A program made the position numbers and the translations under genes. From Diadema setosum (lineage: Eukaryota; Echinodermata; Echinoidea; Diadematoida; Diadematidae): 64,000 bases of DNA. The notes below the pieces were generated by a model that worked only from the letters and a program-made list of their open reading frames with translations, was not told the DNA's origin and made no database searches. The stretch covers positions 33,456,726 through 33,520,725 of the forward strand of contig NC_092702.1 in the NCBI RefSeq assembly GCF_964275005.1, given 5' to 3'. Shown one piece after another: positions 12,497 through 23,991 of this stretch (the stretch's first letter is position 1; each line of letters begins with the position of its first letter).

Positions 12497-15400
12497 TCAT
12501 TCTGCCGCTTGAAACTCGCTCTTGACGCTCGTCACCCAAATCTTCAATTCTGTCGGCTCTTCCCCGGTGATGCTCTTGAAATCTCCCGTCTCGGCGATGT
12601 CGGCCTCTGGGGCGCCCTCGTCGATGAGCTGCATGACTTCCACGACGCCGGCAGCCTGCCAGTCGTCCATGCCAGCACTGATGAGGGACTGCTTGCTCGA
12701 CTCGTATGGCACGCGCTCGTACTCGATCTTGCGTTCCAACACCTCTCCGAGTATATCAACGAGTTCGCCGTAAGAATGACGAGGGCCGACCAGGTTGTAG
12801 GTCTTTTCTAAAGGAATATAGTGGCCCAAACAAATGAAAAAAATGAATGAGAGAAAGAGATGGCAGGATGAACAGGTACGAGAGAAGGATAGAGTGTACA
12901 TGAAGATAACTCCTATACCTTATCTAATCCTCTTATCAAACTAAACCTAAAACTCTATCACAACCCTAACCCTAAGTCCTTGGAGAAAATGAGACCGGAC
13001 CAATTGTTGCAAGAGCAAATGTGTCACATCGACATGCCTAATGTTGTCTGTTTCCCTCAAGTTATTTTAAACAATTGCCTGTTTAATTCACTTTTCTCGT
13101 TAATGATCAAAATCGTGGCAAATCGAGTAAAATTTAGATATCGACCTTTGCGGCTTGCCGTTTTACGAAGGTAAGTATTCAGTACTACACTCATTGATAT
13201 ACAGTAGTATTCGTAGGGGGAAACACTTCCCCCGTATTTACCAGCGTGTTTCTCAAACGACGACAAGATCGCGGAGGTAGCCTTTCCAACGTCGTCGACC
13301 AGGACGGGGCAGTGCGACTTCTGCGGATCGACCGGACAGCAGATCTTGGATTGGTTGACGATGCCGTCCTTGAAGCCCAAGTAGCTGTCTACGAAGAGAG
13401 GAAGTCGGACGACGGTGCAAGGAATACCGGATTCCTTGACCTTGGACTCGATCTCCTGATGGAGAGAAATACATGTAAGATTGAAAGCGAGCTCAACACT
13501 TTGTACTAATATTCTTGCAGTCACCCCCGCAGGACATAACGACCAACCCCACAGGAATATCACTATGGCAACGACAAGATAAACAAAGGTCTTATGAATT
13601 ATGACGATGCATAAAAGGCTTAACAAAGTTGTAAACTGAAAAAAATGTGGTTTTGCTGGGCTGTGTGAACACAAGATCACAAGATAGTTCCAGGGAGACC
13701 TCCTAAATAGCAGGGATATTTCACTTTTGTTTGATGATTAATCTCATTATTTTCTCGCTTTGGTTAAAGAGTGATAATTATTTTTCACTCCTCTTTCCTA
13801 ATATGTTCACAAATTATACAGATGGGAGAGGATTGGTATCGTAGCTTTCAACGGCAGCAATAATTATTAATCAGGTGTTGATGATGTGGAGCTATTGGTT
13901 TCCATTTCAGAAGAATATAAAGAATAAGTTTTTACTTTCATAACTATGGTATTTCTTTTCATACAAACAGACAGTTTGAGGCCTATTTGTACAGATACAG
14001 AGGAGAAATAAGGAAACATAAAGAAACATTACTGTATTTCTTATGACTCGAAGCGTCAGAGAGTTGTCTCTACCAAGCGCTCGACGAAGGGCGATGGGCC
14101 TGTATTTTGTTTGTACAAAGGTAAAGACTTAATTACTCAACAATAAAGCAATGACAAAAACAAGGCTTTGAAAAGCCCGGAAAGAGTTTTAATTTAGAGA
14201 ATCTGCAATAATATCAACTTACTCCACACTGTTTTCCGAAAACGATGTCGAGACCAGCCGACGTCGAGGATGCGAGGACGACGTGCTTCACTCCCGCGTC
14301 CTTACAAGCTTCCAAGGCGCCCTCGATGACATCGACTCGGTCTTCACTTGGGGCCAGGGTTATGAATGCAACACTAACGCCTATTATGTACAAATTGTGA
14401 AGAAAGCATTGGTGTCACCATGACGTGAATCTTATTATTTTCAGCTGTTATAATTCTTCCTTTTCTGTTTTCTGAACTTCTTCCTTTCTCTAAAAAATTC
14501 AGTAGTTTCTAAAAGAAGCAAACTGAATATAAACACGATCACTGATAAAAGGCCGCAAAAACTGTTTTTCTCGCACTACTATTAAGTACCCTTCACTGCA
14601 CCAAGCTTTTACACGTAAACGGTAAGATATTCAGGTGCGAGTTTCTTCACTTTGTCTCCCTCCCCCTTTCATTTAAGGTAAGATATTGTTGAAGTGTCCT
14701 TATTGACAAGCTATTCTACAATGTAAAAACATCGGTGTTAGATTTAACACCATGGGTGTTAAATCTAACACCGATCAAACTTCAATAGAGGACCACACCC
14801 ACAGGTGTAGAAAATTGTGACGGTGTTAAAAAGTGTTCACCTGGCACTTCGTGGTGTTAATTTGACACTGTGGCTGGTGATATTTTTGACACTGCGCTAG
14901 AGTTAATTCAATAATGACACCCCATGGTGTTGATTTGATATTGCTGGTGTTAATTTCAATGGTATAACACCCGTCCAGCTTCAATAGGGGACCACACCAA
15001 CTGCTGGTACTGTGGTGTAAATATACATGTATTTACAGATTTTTTCAAAAATCAAGTACTTTATCGGAAAATTCTTTATCGTCTTGTTGAAGTTCAAAAT
15101 TAACAAGAAGTGCAGTAACTAAGAAACTATTCAAAAAACAATTTTAAATGTTGAAATGACACCCGGAGGTGTTAATCTAACACCATGAATGAGCACCGAA
15201 AATTTAACACCAGCTCGGTGTTTCATATTTAACACCGGACTTTTTGCAGTGTACGAATGATAAATATAACGCTGTTGACGGCTATTGATACTGATAACAG
15301 TTGTCACAGAGACTCGACGATGATTATCTTTTATTAAGCACTATTTAGCTCAGCTTTGTAGTAAGAAGAGGGTGCAGCTAATTATACACTGTATAGTGGT

Positions 15401-16507
15401 AGTGTGCGTGTATGACCGCAGACATAAGTTAGTCAACTCATGATCACACGACGTGGGCAACTTCATAAACAAAGTCACTGCGAACAGACGAATGATAGTC
15501 ATTGGGGCAGTCAGCGAATAGTCAAACTCGCGTAGTAAGTCAAATCTAAAAAGTCCCCGGAAAAAAAAAGAAACCCCACAAAAACATCAAACAAACATGT
15601 TACGTGAATTTCGACTTACACAATAGAAATGTATTATGATTAGCACGTGTTAATACCTATCCGTGTAAAAAGTTTTCTTCCACTCGATCAGTCGTATTTT
15701 TGACTTTTCGAGTCGACTTAAGCAAAGTAAGGATAACTTACTGTAAATGCAGACAGGAACGTGATGGGTCCAGCTAAAAACTATAGGGGATTTCATGAGC
15801 TAGAAGGGAACGGGTTAGTAAGCTCCCACACTCAGAATGGATTGACGTGAAAGTGATTTGAATAAGCAATTAGTACATCTATCATTTTTTCTTTAGAAAA
15901 GAACCCCAAATAAGCAACGATACGCACTCTTAAACCATCAATGTCGTTCTTGTGTAGAATTAATCAATGACAAACATGATTTTCTACTGCGTCAAATCTA
16001 TCTGAAAAACATCGGTTCCGATGAAAGGAGAACAGTAAAAATTTGCTGTCGGATGTTGTTTCCTCTTAAGCTTCATACATAATCATTATCACTATTCCAC
16101 GGATTGGTTTAGGGAAGTGTTGACTGAACAAAGTGTTTACTCTCCGTCGCAGAAAACAATTCCGGTTAAACATGAGCGTCAGAAAAGAAAAGAGAAACTA
16201 CATAAAGTTTACCTTTGAGTGCGGTGCCGAGACTAGCTTTATCGGTCATGGTAATCGTCATCAAGGTGACTCCCGGAAGCTCTCCGAGCGGCGCAACCTT
16301 TTCCTTGTCGATTTCCTTCGCTCCTCCCCGTATGCTGAACGTGTCCCCGCATTTTCCGGAAAGGGCGCGAACTGTGGCCGAGCCGACCGACTCCGCGCAG
16401 TCCAAAACGCAGACGACCACCTTTTTCTGCTCCCCATCACCATCCCCCGAACTACCTTGCTCGTCATCGGCAGGAGCCGTCGCATTTTTCCCTCCACAAT
16501 TTCCCAT
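12497..16507 (-). CDS. NmrA-like family (NAD(P)-binding Rossmann) protein, 4 exons
   Basis: Exons on the minus strand are 16507-16213, 14380-14223, 13455-13242 and 12807-12497. All junctions are GT-AG and phases join exactly (978 nt, 325 aa, about the usual NmrA-like length). NmrA-like proteins are atypical short-chain dehydrogenase relatives acting as NAD(P)-sensing regulators or oxidoreductases. Visible markers: a hydrophobic first beta strand KKVVVCVL (about 28-35), ACKDAGVKHVVLASS (about 123-137), which is the family's characteristic strand, GIPCTVVRLPLFVD in exon 3, and KTYNLVGPRHSYGELVDIL in exon 4. Odd points: the glycine-rich nucleotide loop expected after strand 1 reads LDCAESVG, lacking the usual GxxGxxG. 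The N-terminus MGNCGG could be myristoylated and palmitoylated. Start chosen because it opens exon 1 ahead of a low-complexity acidic linker. Exon GC is well above that of the flanking introns. Confidence 0.87.
12905..13032 (+). mobile_element. Fragment of telomere-like (ACCCTAA) MITE in NmrA-like intron 3
   Basis: Shares CACAACCCTAACCCTAAGTC and the end motif CAATTGTTGCAAGAGCAAAT with the fuller copy at 27276-27487. Only the right end is clear; the left terminal repeat is not recognisable. Confidence 0.65.
14717..15253 (-). mobile_element. MITE-like element built from GGTGTTA/TAACACC words, copy 1 (NmrA-like intron 1)
   Basis: Ends are TACAATGTAAAAACATCGG and the reverse of TACACTGCAAAAAGTCCGG. 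The interior consists largely of GGTGTTAAA and TAACACC words arranged as short palindromes. A second copy lies in opposite orientation at 18114-18634. No ORF. Probably a non-autonomous DNA transposon; the superfamily is not clear because the target duplication is not visible. Confidence 0.8.
15254..16132. other. Rest of NmrA-like intron 1; nothing recognised
   Basis: AT-rich intronic DNA without repeats or ORFs that I can identify. Confidence 0.5.
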
Positions 16508-18113
16508 GATTCCGAATTGAGTGTACTTTGTTCACTCCTATTTAACTCTAGTGATGATGACTTAACTACACTTCAACTGTTGACATTCTGCGCCCCTTCC
16601 CCTACTTTTTGCTGTTGTGAAATTACCTGGCGTATTATCAACTCACTGGCAACGCACTCTTCTGTTGGTTCATGAAATCAAGTTTGTCGCATCTGCACAT
16701 TTCATTTGCGCATTATTATGATTGACACAATACACGACTATAGGCAGATGAACTGTTATGAGTTTGTTTGTTGTGGTTTCGAATGAAGTCATTGAACACA
16801 CCGTTGAAAGAAACTTACGCCGTGCTTGCACTTACTGAACTATTACAGCGATTGATGTTTTTAGAAACATCAAATAAATAAAACCAGGACAAAATACAAA
16901 ATGTGGAAAGCTATATAGTTCAACGTCAGGAAATCTGTGATGTAATTTCTCCAAAAAACCTAGAAAAAACCCATTCGACATCAAGGATGCTATAAGGAAT
17001 GCGACGTATTTTACATATAACCATCTCATCATTGAGAAGCGAGCATCACAACGAGGAGAGATGGGTGTATAGGGAATAACAACCTGTCATCTACAAACGT
17101 ATAACAGCAGAGAGAGGCGCAATAGTCTCCTCACCCTGCATGGACAGTATTTCGTGAGCATTGTAACTAAAAAACAGCGAGGCATAATTCGGCAATCGCT
17201 ACTCGTGGTTGCTATGATGGGATTTTATATATGCCTTACGACTCCAGCGAGTTCCTGTTTTGGTTACCCTCCACGGTAACAATCTAAATACCTGTCAGGA
17301 ATGGCCGCAAAATTCCCATTGCAGTTATTGTCGTTATGGAACACATTCAGGATAATATTGTGGCGCTGCCTAGCAACCTTTGAAAACCTGCGACGAGACG
17401 AATGAACACTACGAAAAAAAAAAATTGTCTGTCTACTCCTGATAGAGTCGAATGTTGTCGTTCACAAGTTCGCCATGAGAAATAAAAACTCTTAAACTCC
17501 ATATGCTTTTAGCAGATGTAATTGTTACGCGGATCATCGAGCAGCAGCTCCACATAATCATCATGGTATTAAGGTCAAACCATGACCGCCATTCTTCAAT
17601 AAATTATAATTATCACGTTTCGCCAGTTACAGTGTAAACACATTCAGCAGACTTCATGCTACACTTCCACCTCCTATAACCAGGTGTGTTCATACCCCCA
17701 TTTTGTTAAAAAAGCGCTGTCACTGCATAGGTTTTGCCATTCTAGGATTTCTCTCTCTTTTTTGTACTAACTCGCATTGTAATCTAAAGTTCACTTCACA
17801 CCCAAGAGCCACCCCAATGAGTCATGCTCCGTTGGTTCCTCTGTTTTTATCCGTCTTGTTTCTTTCCACCTGCCTGATGATCGCACACTCAAAAACGTGC
17901 CGCGGAGCGCTCAATAACACCTTAATGTATTTCAAAGAGCTCAATCAACCGACATGTGATTTTCTCAGAACAATCGTAAAAAAAATTATACTGATAATTT
18001 ACGGAGTGCCTCGGCTCAAGATTCTATAAAATAGTGGACGAACAAATAACATGAATGAATTAGATATCCCAATTATATCATACTGACAGATCACAGTTGA
18101 AGCTGAGACATTC
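16508..18113. other. Region upstream of the NmrA-like gene; no gene recognised
   Basis: This should hold the promoter and 5' UTR of the minus-strand NmrA-like gene. No TATA box or initiator can be assigned with confidence. The 108-codon plus-strand ORF at 17703-18029 begins in a hydrophobic stretch but matches nothing I know. Confidence 0.45.
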
Positions 18114-18634
18114 TACACTGCAAAATGTCCGGTGTTAAATATGAAACACCGAGCTGGTGTTAAATTTCCGATGCCGAAGTGGCGTTAGATTAACACCTCC
18201 GGGTGTCACTTCAAAATATACAATTGTTTTTTTTTTTCTTGTCTTCTTGTTGATTTTGAACTTCAACAAGACGATCAAGAACTTTCCGATAATTGATTTT
18301 TTAAAGAAAAACAAGTGTGAACACATTTACATCACAGTGACACTAGTTGGTGTGGTCTCCTGTTGACACTGGGCGGGTGTTATACCATTGACACTGACAC
18401 CAGAAATATCAAATCAACACCATGCGGTGTCATTGTTGAATTAACACCAGCGCAGTGCCAAAAATATCACCAACTACGGTTTCAAATTAACACCACAAAG
18501 TGCCAGGTGAACACTTTCAACACCATCGCAACATACTTTCTACACCTGCATGGGCGGGGCCCTATATTGACACTTAATTGGTGTTAGATTTACGGCCATG
18601 GTGTTAGATCTAACACCGATGTTTATGCAGTGTA
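18114..18634 (+). mobile_element. MITE-like element built from GGTGTTA/TAACACC words, copy 2
   Basis: Begins TACACTGCAAAATGTCCGG and ends CCGATGTTTATGCAGTGTA, so its ends match copy 1 in reverse orientation. It includes the near-shared stretch AATATGAAACACCGAGCTGG. Together the copies form an inverted pair around exon 1 and the upstream region of the NmrA-like gene. Confidence 0.85.
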
Positions 18635-18835
18635 TAGTGGGTCAAGCTGCATGAGTGCCCTTCAAAGGCGGAAACCAGCGCTACACAAGAAGCTATCATC
18701 ATCACCATCATGATGTACACATGAATATACATATAAATAGAATATCTTTGAACATACTTAAGGTAGACGTAGGGTCAGATACATAACTCACATGCATGCA
18801 TACACGCATTCACATACATACATATATACACACAT

Positions 18836-18886
18836 ACATACATACATACATACATACATACATACATACATACATACATACATACA
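18836..18886 (+). repeat. (CATA)n microsatellite
   Basis: About 12 ACATACAT units. Confidence 0.95.
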
Positions 18887-18889
18887 CAT

Positions 18890-19619
18890 AGCCTACATTT
18901 ATGAAAAGAAATCACATAATTATTATTATACATACCATGAAATACATACGTGCATTTTTCAAAATACGATATCATTCAATACAGATCAGTATACTAGTAA
19001 TCGACTTTGTTACAATAATGCATTCTCTTATATCTGCTTCCCAAGCTTGGTATAGCGTTATACTGGTTGACTATCATAGTCGTTTCGTGATAAATCGTTC
19101 GGGAATATACTTGACATATTCGACACTACTCCCTCTTCCTTCTCCAGGATTTTTCAACTTTTCCCTGCTTCCTCATCTCCCTCCTTTCTGGTTCGTCTTC
19201 CACCCTCCTCCCCCCCCCCCCCCCGACTTCCGCGTGCACCGATTCTCGCTCTGTTCTTCCTTTCAACTGTCCTGTCTCCTATATTCTCCCATCTAGAGGG
19301 CCGCACCGATGCCCCTCGATCTAGTTGCCTTCTTTGCACTCTCCGTATGCCACTTCCCTCTTTCACTCTACTCCTTCCTTTCTAGGGTCTTCTTTAAGCA
19401 AGCAACGGTCCTTTCAAGGACTGCATACACGCGGTGTTCCCGCGTAAACCTCTCTTCCTCATATACATCACTATGCAAACTTTCAAACAACACATATTAT
19501 TTAATAGTCATTGAGCAGTTGTGATTTGGTGGTTGATGAGATGACGACACGTCTGATGTAGTTTCCTTGAGACAACCCTCCTCACACAGAGGACAAAGAC
19601 CTCTGAACTACGGTGTACT
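18890..19619. other. No gene recognised; pyrimidine-rich stretch
   Basis: Contains a long C/T-rich segment at 19125-19400 with a C run at 19208-19224. ORFs reading through it are of biased composition and not supported. Confidence 0.5.
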
Positions 19620-19830
19620 CTGTAAAAGTGGAAAATTTCGCGGTGTTGAAATTTTCGCGCATTTCGCGCAACTCGAAACTAGCGCGAAAATAAAAGCACG
19701 CGAATATATTTGCTTGCCATATGTTCCAGTAGTTGATGTCTCGATTCCGCGGAATTACAAACACGCGAAACTCTTCTAACCCCGCTGAGCGTGAAAAATT
19801 AGTCGCGCGAAAATATCCACTTTTATACAG
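19620..19830 (+). mobile_element. MITE with CTGTAAAAGTGGA termini and TTTCGCG-rich interior
   Basis: The left end CTGTAAAAGTGGAAAATTTC and the inverse of the right end CTGTATAAAAGTGGATATTT match with a 2-nt indel. The interior is rich in CGCGAAA/TTTCGCG words. Related in style to the TACTGTAAAACAC elements at 32673, 35371 and 36465. Confidence 0.8.
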
Positions 19831-19969
19831 CATATTGATTATATTGCAGGAGATATTTGGCATGAACTAGCCGACATGCAAACACTTATGACGCTTATTG
19901 ACAGAGATATTTTTAGCAAGGCTTTGTATACTCAATCTTGGATGTGTTCATCAAGAAGTAGTACATGTG

Positions 19970-20134
19970 AGTGTAGTAGAAGTAGTAGCAGTAACGGTAT
20001 AGTAGTAGTAGTATAGTAGTAGTAGTCATAGTCGTAATAGTAATGGTAGCAGTGCCAGGTAGTAGAAGTGGCAGTAGTAGAAGTAGCAGTATAATAGTAC
20101 CTATGAATAGCAGTAGTATAGTAGTGGTAGTAGT

Positions 20135-20165
<31 letters not shown>

Positions 20166-20179
20166 ATAGGATAGTACAT

Positions 20180-20221
<42 letters not shown>

Positions 20222-20315
20222 ATAGCAATAGCAATAGTAGTAGCAGTAGTATATAGTAATAGTAGTAGTAGTAGCAATAGTAATAGTGGTAGAAGTAGTA
20301 TATAGTAGCAGCAGG
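19970..20315 (+). repeat. (TAG)n / (AGT)n trinucleotide repeat
   Basis: Imperfect AGTAGT array of about 340 bp. It produces spurious minus-strand ORFs of poly-Tyr/Leu/Thr. Confidence 0.95.
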
Positions 20316-20719
20316 GGAAGAGATATTAATGTAAAGTCAAATACAACATGTGCCATTGAATTTGCACAAGTGGAATATGTAATAACTATGGAATAATAAA
20401 AAAAAAAGAAAAAGAATTTGTTATACATTTACACGACAGTTGAGTGCTGAAGAGAACTAATTGTCTCGAAATACTGCTATCGGCATCCATAAAGTCTTTT
20501 GTCACATTCACAACCTGACTATTTTTTCCACGATACATTGTACGATATCAAAACAAGATTCTGCTCAAACATTATGGTGACTCTATCAAAAGATATCTCC
20601 TTGTGCTGACTGCGCCGTGAGGTGGATATCAAATGGTTGAAAACACAAACAGCACTCTGGCACAAAAAAAAAAAAAGAACAACAAAAATAGTTGTAAACA
20701 TTATGCCGTCACTATCAAT

Positions 20720-20882
20720 CAGTAGCGGATCCCGAGGGGGGCGCACCGGGCGCGAGCCCCCTCTTTATTTTTTGTTGAAACAAAAGAAATGAAAAGAAAA
20801 AATGTGGGGGGTGGGGCGTACGTCCCCTTTCTGAATTTTGTAAAGGCGCCTTCCCTTTACAGAATTCCTGGATCCACCCCTG
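20720..20882 (+). mobile_element. Solo 163-bp copy of the GGATCC MITE
   Basis: Starts CAGTAGCGGATCCCGAGGGG and ends GAATTCCTGGATCCACCCCTG, an imperfect terminal inverted repeat with the same interior blocks as the array at 1-6860. This shows that a single unit can move on its own, supporting the transposon reading of the array. Confidence 0.85.
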
Positions 20883-21999
20883 ACAAGATACATATGAAAT
20901 TGTCATTTCCCCTTTAAATCATTCATGAAATCCGGTATCTTGTTTACTCCAACACAGCTGTCTCTTTGGAAAATGAAGAAGAAAATGCTGACCACTCACA
21001 TATTTCAACTTTTCACAAGCATTTATCTATCATTGCCAACAGCAGTTTTGTGACTTCATTTTTCCAAACAATATCAGAAACACTTGTGGAACATAGGACC
21101 CTGCTGCTCAGATATTTAAATCTGAAAATATTATTCAAGGTGTCTTTAAAGTGAGAAGTAGACCACACTTTTCTGTGCATCATATGCATTGTAAGCATAC
21201 ACACTTCATCGACCATCCTACTTACCAAACATAGGCCTAATATAAACATGTATGTCTCTCTCTCTCTGTTGCTATCATAATGGCAGTAAATAAAGAGGGT
21301 GTACACATGATTTATTATAATCTTGAAAAGAATTTATTGATCCCAATAACCAGTCCCAAAATACTCTTGCAGAAAAGAATTTAAAATAATGGTAAAGAAT
21401 ATATACACTTTTGCACATAAACTGTCTTCAGAAGGCAATATAATGCAATATCATCACTATACACTAACTGAGCTATCAAGATGTCTAGAAACAAGATAAA
21501 TTACAATAAGCAGGACTGCCGTAAGACAAAATAGACATTGTGCAAATTTTCCTCATCCCACACACACTAAATATCATTTTGATTGTGACCTAATGATATT
21601 TTTGGTCAACATGTAATTGCATGTTTCCCCATGTGATAAAGCTATCAAGTAATGCCACATAAGATTCCTAGTGTGTGTAGCTGTTTCAATTACATGTGTA
21701 TCATACTACATACATGCCATCAAATATGCAAACCCACCTGGAGCATACATTTCATTCCTTTGTTTCCCTCAATTTCAATTTAAACAAATAGTGTATTTCT
21801 TTAAATGTGGGATTGCCAACATGAAATGCAGGATTCCTTCTACATTACATAAATATGGACTTGCAAATCCACTTTTCTCTTCCCAACAAACAATAATACA
21901 AATGTATAATCCCTCTAGAGAGTATCAATAAATATTGCAAAAGTTGTTTTAAGATGGTCAAATGCACGGTTGAGCACTTAATTATCACTGGTACCGGAC
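20883..21999. other. AT-rich stretch without recognised gene
   Basis: Possible distal 3' flank of ERGIC1. Contains a (TC)n patch near 21254-21267 and a minus-strand AATAAA near 21329. No coding evidence. Confidence 0.4.
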
Positions 22000-22165
22000 T
22001 AGTGGCAGATCCAGGAGGGGGCACACTGGGCGTGTGCTCCTCTTTATTTTTTGTTAAAACAAAAGAAATAAAAAGAAAAAAAAATTGGGGGGGGGGGGGG
22101 GGCGTGTGTGCCCCCTTTAATTTTGTACAGGCGCCCCCTTTACAGAACTCCTGGATCCACCCCTG
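22000..22165 (+). mobile_element. Second solo copy of the GGATCC MITE
   Basis: Starts near AGTGGCAGATCCAGGAGGGG and ends CTCCTGGATCCACCCCTG. Same organisation and length as the copy at 20720-20882, with an interior G run near 22087-22103. Confidence 0.85.
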
Positions 22166-22722
22166 CAGATCTATAATCAATCACACCTGTAGGTGATAGA
22201 GGCACTCTTTCGCTTGCTTCACTCATAATGTTGAAAAGTTTCTTTTTCCAAGCAATCAGCACAGTGGATAAGGCAGGCAAAATCTCTAGGATATCCCCCA
22301 ATCAAGACCGAATAACTGCACAATGTCTTCCAAGAATGCCCAACACAAACCTCTCATATGACATCACAGAGGAGAAAAGGTTGAAAACATGCAAAGAGTA
22401 ACAGTTGCATAGGTAGTGAACCCAGTAAGCTCTCACTGGTGATGTTGACTACAACTAACGGTGTCCAAAATTTCAGAAAGAGGCTAAAAATACAAGAGTT
22501 TCAGCCATGAATTGCCTTGCTAACTTTGTATATCAAAAGTACCTTGAAAGGGGTAGGAACATATCTGCTTGACATAATGAACCTGACAGAACATTCTGCT
22601 GACTTCACAGAAAAGAAAGCAGAATATGCCACAATACTACTTCAATCAAAACTTAATAGAGTGTATCACTAGACTTTTGAGACAAAACAGAAAGTTGCTT
22701 TCCACGTCAGTATTCTACAGAG
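22166..22722. other. No feature recognised (3' flank of ERGIC1)
   Basis: AT-rich, no credible ORF. Could belong to a long 3' UTR of ERGIC1, but the transcript end cannot be set from sequence. Confidence 0.35.
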
Positions 22723-22935
22723 ACATGTCATTATCTCCTGCAATAATTGCTCCAGTCTTTTTTTTTCTCCAAGGCCTTCTGGTTAGGGTTTGGGTTGTGG
22801 CAGGGTTTTATGTTTAGTTTGATTTGAGGATTAGGATTAGGATTAGGATTAGGGTTATGTTTGTGGGTAGAATTTATGTTCGGCTTAGTGTGCAGATATT
22901 TCATGGGAGCAATTGCCACAGGTGCAAATGTCACG
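22723..22935 (-). mobile_element. Telomere-like (ACCCTAA) MITE, minus orientation
   Basis: Left end GTCATTATCTCCTGCAATAA and right end GGGAGCAATTGCCACAGGTG pair as terminal inverted repeats matching the copy at 27276-27487. The interior carries GGATTAGGATTAGGATTAGG, a degenerate telomere-like run on the opposite strand. Confidence 0.8.
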
Positions 22936-23615
22936 GAACATAATCTACTCATGTTCATCTTCAATTTAGTAACATGTAAATAGTCAATGCTTTTATGAAA
23001 ACAAAAGAATTTGTTACATGAATACACATATTTCTGGATGCAATTACAGAAAACAGAATCAAGGGAAAGTATACATCACTAGCCTGCAATGTAAAAAAGT
23101 ATTGAGACAAAGAAAACATTGATATACATGTATTCTTTACACAGACATGTAGTAAACTAATTACTATGTGTATTCCTTTGGGGCGGAGGTGTAAAAATGA
23201 CATACACTGTATATAGTTTAAGGATAATTCTTCCTATTTTTCAGAATCACAGATCCATTTGAAATACTGTATATAGCACTAGGAACATGATAGGAACATG
23301 CATTTTTTAAACAGAATACATTGTACTTGCCTATCTCGGAGCAAGACACTGCATGCTTGTATACGGATAATTCCAGCTGAGTACATTCACATATCATGTA
23401 CATACAAAATGATTTTATTTTTTGAAGTCACTTAAATGCTAATAAAAGGATAACATTCTCATAGGAATGTGCAAATATCTTCCAACACTAAAAACATCAA
23501 GATTAAATCATATTTTTGGTTGATTCACCATTCAAGACCTTGCCAAGCAATGGCATTACAAGGAATACACCAAATCGAAATAATACAGCAGTAGCAATGC
23601 AATACAAAGTTATCA

Positions 23616-23991
23616 TGATCGTATAGTTTTGGTCGAGACCTAACATCAGGTTTATAACATTTTGTTGGTGAGGTAATGAGGAACCTCTTATGAAATATGA
23701 AAGAGCATGTAATTTCAAGAAGGATTCAGTGTTTATTTGATTGGTCTTGAAATGGCTGGGATATCCAAAAAATTGATCCTAATAAAATTGAGAGGCCACA
23801 ACTTTTATTTGGATCTCTTTGTTTTACCTTGTTTTTAGATATCTCAGTCATTTCAAAACTGATTTTCATCAAATAAACTTTTGATTCCTCTAAGAATTGT
23901 ATGCTCTTTAACATTTCATAGAGTGGTTTCTAAATATCTTGCAAAACGTTACAACTTGAATCCTCACCTCAACCTGTATTGTACAGTCCTT
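23616..23991 (+). mobile_element. Fold-back TTAA MITE (Kolobok/T2-like), copy 1
   Basis: The right end reads TGTACAGTCCT followed by TTTAA. The two halves are long inverted repeats: AGGTTTATAACATT...TTTATTTGAT on the left against ATCAAATAAACTTTTGATTC on the right. About 75-80% similar by eye to 32812-33192 and 30782-31155. No coding capacity. Confidence 0.75.

Noticed and set aside
13057-13680. 207-codon minus-strand ORF
   Set aside because: Only 13242-13455 of it is coding (exon 3). The rest is intron on both sides.
16133-16675. 180-codon plus-strand ORF
   Set aside because: Antisense shadow of NmrA-like exon 1, which has family motifs and phase-matched introns on the minus strand.
17703-18029. 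108-codon ORF with hydrophobic start
   Set aside because: No family resemblance, no splice partners and biased AT-rich codons. Chance ORF likely.
19913-20428. 171-codon Tyr/Leu/Thr-rich ORF
   Set aside because: Translation of an (AGT)n trinucleotide repeat.
22790-22860. TTAGGG-like runs as a telomere or chromosome end
   Set aside because: They are short and degenerate, and sit inside a MITE family present on both strands in the middle of genes.
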